Program-made: the position numbers and the translations under genes
The notes under the pieces: generated by a model
Told to the model about the DNA's origin: nothing
The model's input: the letters and a program-made list of their open reading frames with translations, nothing else
Databases searched by the model: none
NCBI RefSeq assembly: GCF_964340395.1
Contig: NC_135554.1
Span: 27,585,092-27,649,091 of the forward strand
Length of the DNA: 64,000 bases
Direction of reading: 5' to 3'
DNA from: Glandiceps talaboti
Lineage: Eukaryota > Hemichordata > Enteropneusta > Spengelidae
Part shown: one piece after another, positions 38,387 through 64,000 of the stretch
How the letters are laid out: every line of letters begins with the position of its first letter
How positions within the stretch are numbered: the first letter of the stretch is position 1

Positions 38387-38572
38387 TCATTTATTTAGGA
38401 ACGGCAACTCAGATCACAGCAATAAGCTGTCTTCTGCCAAAATGTCTTGAGTGAAAAAAGCATTTTGAATTGCTCGTAATCTACGACGACAAATTGAACC
38501 GAATCAAGATACACGCCGTTGTTCTGAACAGTACTTGCACAGTAGCTGTCTGCTTGGTGTGTTGATTGAAAT

Positions 38573-58265
<19,693 letters not shown>

Positions 58266-58714
58266 GTAAGTATCACCAATTACATTATTGTGTCAGAAGG
58301 GTATTTGACCTTTGAAGGTAATATTGGAAACTATCACAGGGTAGAAATATTCATATGTTGGTTCATAACTTCATGTGGATGTTTTATTTGCGCACGAAAG
58401 GCCACTGGCATTGTCTAACTTTCAACAGCTGGCCTGACAAGTTAGATGTAGTTTCCGTTAAGGGCAACATGGAGGTTCATATGAGATAACAATGGCATAT
58501 TTTACTCATTTTTGGTTCTTTATAGAAAATTACAATAATTGTCTAAAACTATATATTTTCAGAAAGGTAATTATGCAAATATTATTGTCATGATGATCCT
58601 AGATCCTGTGTGGTTTAAATTCTTCAGGTTTCAGACAAAATACTTTACTCCTATCATTTCCTGTCTCTTCATAATACAACATTGAAAGTGAGGTACTATG
58701 ATTGATAGATATTA

Positions 58715-61700
58715 GATTTATACTACCTAGGTACTATCTGCTACATCAGAAGTGATGATTTACACTACCTAGGTACTATCTGCTACATCAGAAATGATGA
58801 TTTATACTACCTAGGTACTATCTGCTACATCAGAAGTGATGATTTACACTACCTAGGTACTATCTGTTACATCAGAAATGATGATTTATACTACCTAGGT
58901 ACTATCTGCTACATCAGAAGTGATGGTTTACACTACCTAGGTACTATCTACTACATCAGAAGTGATGGTTTACACTACCTAGGTACTATCTGCTACATCA
59001 GAAATGATGATTTACACTACCTAGGTACTATCTGCTACATCAGAAGTGATGATTTATATTACCTAGGTACTATCTGCTACATCAGAAGTGATGGTTTACA
59101 CTACCTAGGTACTATCTGCTACATCAGAAATGATGATTTACACTACCTAGGTACTATCTGCTACATCAGAAGTGATGATTTATATTACCTAGGTACTATC
59201 TGCTACATCAGAAATGATGATTTACACTACCTAGGTACTATCTGCTACATCAGGAGTGATGGTTTACACTACCTAGGTACTATCTACTACATCAGAAGTG
59301 ATGGTTTACACTACCTAGGTACTATCTACTACATCAGAAGTGATGGTTTACACTACCTAGGTACTATCTGCTACATCTGAAATGATGATTTATATTACCA
59401 AGGTACTATCTACTACATCAGAAGTGATGGTTTACACTACCTAGGTACTATCTACTACATCAGAAATGATGATTTATATTACCAAGGTACTATCTACTAC
59501 ATCAGAAGTGATGGTTTATATTACCAAGGTACTATCTACTACATCAGAAGTGATGGTTTACACTACCAAGGTACTATCTACTACATCTGAAATGATGATT
59601 TATACTACCAAGGTACTATCTACTACATCTGAAATGATGATTTATATTACCAAGGTACTATCTGCTACATCAGGAGTGATGGTTTACACTACCTAGGTAC
59701 TATCTACTACATCAGAAGTGATGGTTTATATTACCAAGGTACTATCTGCTACATCAGGAGTGATGGTTTACACTACCTAGGTACTATCTACTACATCAGA
59801 AGTGATGGTTTACACTACCTAGGTACTATCTGCTACATCAGAAGTGATGATTTATACTACCTAGGTACTATCTACTACATCTGAAATGATGATTTATATT
59901 ACCTAGGTACTATCTGCTACATCTGAAATGATGATTTATATTACCAAGGTACTATCTACTACATCTGAAATGATGATTTATATTACCAAGGTACTATCTA
60001 CTACATCAGAAGTGATGGTTTACACTACCTAGGTACTATCTGCTACATCAGAAGTGATGGTTTACACTACCTAGGTACTATCTACTACATCTGAAGTGAT
60101 GGTTTACACTACCTAGGTACTATCTACTACATCTGAAGTGATGGTTTACACTACCTAGGTACTATCTACTACATCAGAAATGATGATTTATATTACCAAG
60201 GTACTATCTACTACATCTGAAATGATGATTTACACTACCAAGGTACTATCTGCTACATCAGAAGTGATGGTTTACACTACCTAGGTACTATCTACTACAT
60301 CTGAAGTGATGGTTTACACTACCAAGGTACTATCTGCTACATCAGAAGTGATGGTTTACACTACCTAGGTACTATCTACTACATCTGAAGTGATGGTTTA
60401 CACTACCAAGGTACTATCTACTACATCAGAAGTGATGGTTTACACTACCTAGGTACTATCTACTACATCAGAAATGATGATTTATATTACCAAGGTACTA
60501 TCTACTACATCAGAAGTGATGGTTTACACTACCTAGGTACTATCTGCTACATCTGAAATGATGATTTATATTACCAAGGTACTATCTGCTACATCTGAAA
60601 TGATGATTTATATTACCAAGGTACTATCTACTACATCAGAAATGATGATTTATATTACCAAGGTACTATCTGCTACATCTGAAATGATGATTTATATTAC
60701 CAAGGTACTATCTACTACATCTGAAATGATGATTTATATTACCAAGGTACTATCTACTACATCTGAAATGATGATTTATACTACCTAGGTACTATCTACT
60801 ACATCAGAAGTGATGGTTTACACTACCTAGGTACTATCTGCTACATCAGAAGTGATGGTTTACACTACCTAGGTACTATCTACTACATCAGAAATGATGA
60901 TTTATATTACCAAGGTACTATCTACTACATCAGAAGTGATGGTTTACACTACCTAGGTACTATCTGCTACATCTGAAATGATGATTTATATTACCAAGGT
61001 ACTATCTACTACATCAGAAGTGATGGTTTACACTACCTAGGTACTATCTACTACATCAGAAGTGATGGTTTATATTACCAAGGTACTATCTACTACATCA
61101 GAAGTGATGGTTTACACTACCTAGGTACTATCTGCTACATCTGAAGTGATGGTTTATATTACCAAGGTACTATCTACTACATCAGAAGTGATGGTTTACA
61201 CTACCTAGGTACTATCTGCTACATCTGAAGTGATGGTTTATATTACCAAGGTACTATCTACTACATCAGAAGTGATGGTTTACACTACCTAGGTACTATC
61301 TACTACATCTGAAATGATGATTTATATTACCAAGGTACTATCTACTACATCAGAAGTGATGATTTATATTACCAAGGTACTATCTACTACATCAGAAGTG
61401 ATGGTTTACACTACCAAGGTACTATCTACTACATCAGAAGTGATGGTTTACATTACCAAGGTACTATCTACTACATCAGAAGTGATGGTTTACACTACCT
61501 AGGTACTATCTGCTACATCTGAAATGATGATTTATATTACCAAGGTACTATCTACTACATCAGAAGTGATGGTTTACACTACCAAGGTACTATCTACTAC
61601 ATCAGAAGTGATGATTTATACTACCTAGGTACTATCTACTACATCTGAAATGATGATTTATATTACCAAGGTACTATCTACTACATCTGGAGTGATGGTT

Positions 61701-64000
61701 TATACTACCTAGGTACTATCTACTACATCAGAAGTGATGATTTATATTACCTAGGTACTATCTACTACATCAGAAGTGATGATTTATATTACCTAGGTAC
61801 TATCTACTACATCTGAAATGATGATTTATATTACCAAGGTACTATCTACTACATCAGAAGTGATGATTTATACTACCTAGGTACTATCTACTACATCAGA
61901 AATGATGGTTTATATTACCAAGGTACTATCTACTACATCAGAAGTGATGATTTATATTACCAAGGTACTATCTACTACATCAGAAATGATGATTTATACT
62001 ACCTAGGTACTATCTACTACATCTGAAATGATGATTTACACTACCTAGGTACTATCTACTACATCTGAAATGATGATTTACACTACCTAGGTACTATCTG
62101 CTACATCTGAAATGATGGTTTACACTACCTAGGTACTATCTGCTACATCTGAAATGATGGTTTACACTACCTAGGTACTATCTACTACATCTGAAATGAT
62201 GATTTATACTACCAAGGTACTATCTACTACATCTGAAATGATGATTTACACTACCTAGGTACTATCTGCTACATCTGAAATGATGGTTTACACTACCTAG
62301 GTACTATCTACTACATCTGAAATGATGATTTATATTACCAAGGTACTATCTACTACATCAGAAGTGATGATTTATATTACCAAGGTACTATCTACTACAT
62401 CAGAAGTGATGATTTACACTACCTAGGTACTATCTGCTACATCAGAAGTGATGATTTATATTACCAAGGTACTATCTGCTACATCTGAAATGATGATTTA
62501 TATTACCTAGGTACTATCTACTACATCAGAAGTGATGATTTACACTACCTAGGTACTATCTGCTACATCAGAAGTGATGATTTATATTACCAAGGTACTA
62601 TCTACTACATCTGAAATGATGATTTACACTACCTAGGTACTATCTGCTACATCTGAAGTGATGGTTTACACTACCAAGGTACTATCTACTACATCAGAAG
62701 TGATGATTTACACTACCTAGGTACTATCTACTACATCTGAAATGATGATTTATACTACCAAGGTACTATCTACTACATCTGAAATGATGATTTATATTAC
62801 CAAGGTACTATCTACTACATCAGAAGTGATGATTTACACTACCTAGGTACTATCTACTACATCAGAAGTGATGGTTTACACTACCTAGGTACTATCTGCT
62901 ACATCTGAAATGATGATTTATATTACCTAGGTACTATCTACTACATCTGAAATGATGATTTATATTACCTAGGTACTATCTGCTACATCTGAAATGATGA
63001 TTTACACTACCTAGGTACTATCTACTACATCTGAAATGATGATTTATATTACCTAGGTACTATCTACTACATCAGAAGTGATGATTTACACTACCTAGGT
63101 ACTATCTGCTACATCAGAAGTGATGATTTATATTACCAAGGTACTATCTGCTACATCTGAAATGATGATTTACACTACCTAGGTACTATCTGCTACATCT
63201 GAAATGATGATTTATATTACCAAGGTACTATCTACTACATCAGAAGTGATGGTTTACACTACCTAGGTACTATCTACTACATCAGAAGTGATGGTTTACA
63301 CTACCTAGGTACTATCTACTACATCTGAAATGATGATTTATACTACCTAGGTACTATCTACTACATCTGAAATGATGATTTATATTACCAAGGTACTATC
63401 TACTACATCAGAAGTGATGATTTATATTACCTAGGTACTATCTACTACATCTGAAATGATGATTTATATTACCTAGGTACTATCTACTACATCTGAAATG
63501 ATGATTTATATTACCAAGGTACTATCTACTACATCAGAAGTGATGATTTATACTACCTAGGTACTATCTACTACATCTGAAATGATGATTTATATTACCA
63601 AGGTACTATCTACTACATCTGAAATGATGATTTATATTACCAAGGTACTATCTACTACATCTGAAATGATGATTTATATTACCAAGGTACTATCTACTAC
63701 ATCAGAAGTGATGGTTTATACTACCTAGGTACTATCTGCTACATCTGAAATGATGATTTATACTACCTAGGTACTATCTGCTACATCAGAAGTGATGATT
63801 TACACTACCTAGGTACTATCTGCTACATCAGAAGTGATGGTTTACACTACCTAGGTACTATCTGCTACATCAGAAGTGATGATTTATATTACCAAGGTAC
63901 TATCTACTACATCAGAAGTGATGATTTACACTACCTAGGTACTATCTGCTACATCTGAAATGATGATTTACACTACCAAGGTACTATCTACTACATCAGA
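58715..64000. repeat. 42-bp minisatellite, about 125 copies, running off the window
   Basis: Head-to-tail 42-bp units with the core aggtactatctactacatc. Units carry linked variants: cagaagtgatgg with tacactacctagg, and ctgaaatgatga with tatattaccaagg. The ctagg form creates the 10-bp palindrome tacctaggta. Forty-two bases is 14 codons, so short open frames recur, each ended by the ctgaaatga variant; I do not regard them as genes. It lies in the intron after Cys/Trp module 3. Confidence 0.97.

Noticed and set aside
59466-61502. Repeated MIYITKVLSTTSE-like short frames
   Set aside because: Fourteen-codon reading of the 42-bp minisatellite, stopped by each ctgaaatga variant; no exon context.

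Overview
The window is eukaryotic (animal) nuclear DNA, AT-rich, with GT-AG introns and an extreme load of tandem repeats. Two intron-rich genes lie on the + strand. Their domain content (a thimet-oligopeptidase-type M3 peptidase, and a secreted WSC / discoidin / F-type-lectin mosaic) and a CR1/L2-like retrotransposon tail suggest a marine invertebrate, such as a lophotrochozoan or non-vertebrate deuterostome. I cannot name the species from sequence alone.

Layout. 1-15 kb: no exon recognised; a 29-bp minisatellite, a composite mobile-element-like block (2957-3917), a 3.3-kb minisatellite of 40/45-bp units (7.4-10.8 kb) and several smaller arrays. This stretch is probably intron or upstream sequence of gene 1, whose first exons (about 66 residues by comparison with vertebrate TOP) are not identified. 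15.1-30.3 kb: gene 1, fifteen exons per mature transcript, 614 residues visible, through the stop codon at 30346. 30.3-38.4 kb: intergenic, with a 25-bp minisatellite, a 69-bp minisatellite open in several frames on both strands, a dispersed repeat split by a tRNA-like SINE, and a candidate promoter. 38.6-58.3 kb: gene 2, twenty-five exons, 1311 residues visible, running off the right edge: signal peptide, WSC, five F5/8C (discoidin) domains, two F-type-lectin-like domains and three copies of a short Cys/Trp module, with every module boundary in phase 1. 58.7-64 kb: a 42-bp minisatellite of about 125 copies inside the next intron of gene 2, continuing past the window.

The most interesting observation is in gene 1. 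The exon that encodes the catalytic HEFGH zinc-binding helix is present twice (25841-25914 and 26800-26873). The copies have the same length (74 bp), the same phases and intact splice sites; thirteen residues are identical despite nine synonymous codon differences, and the last eleven encoded residues are diverged. Including both copies or skipping both shifts frame into a stop in the next exon. This is the signature of mutually exclusive alternative exons giving two active-site variants of one peptidase. The second main observation is the mosaic architecture of gene 2, with its short repeated Cys-Trp-Tyr-Trp module. No functional link between the two genes is evident.
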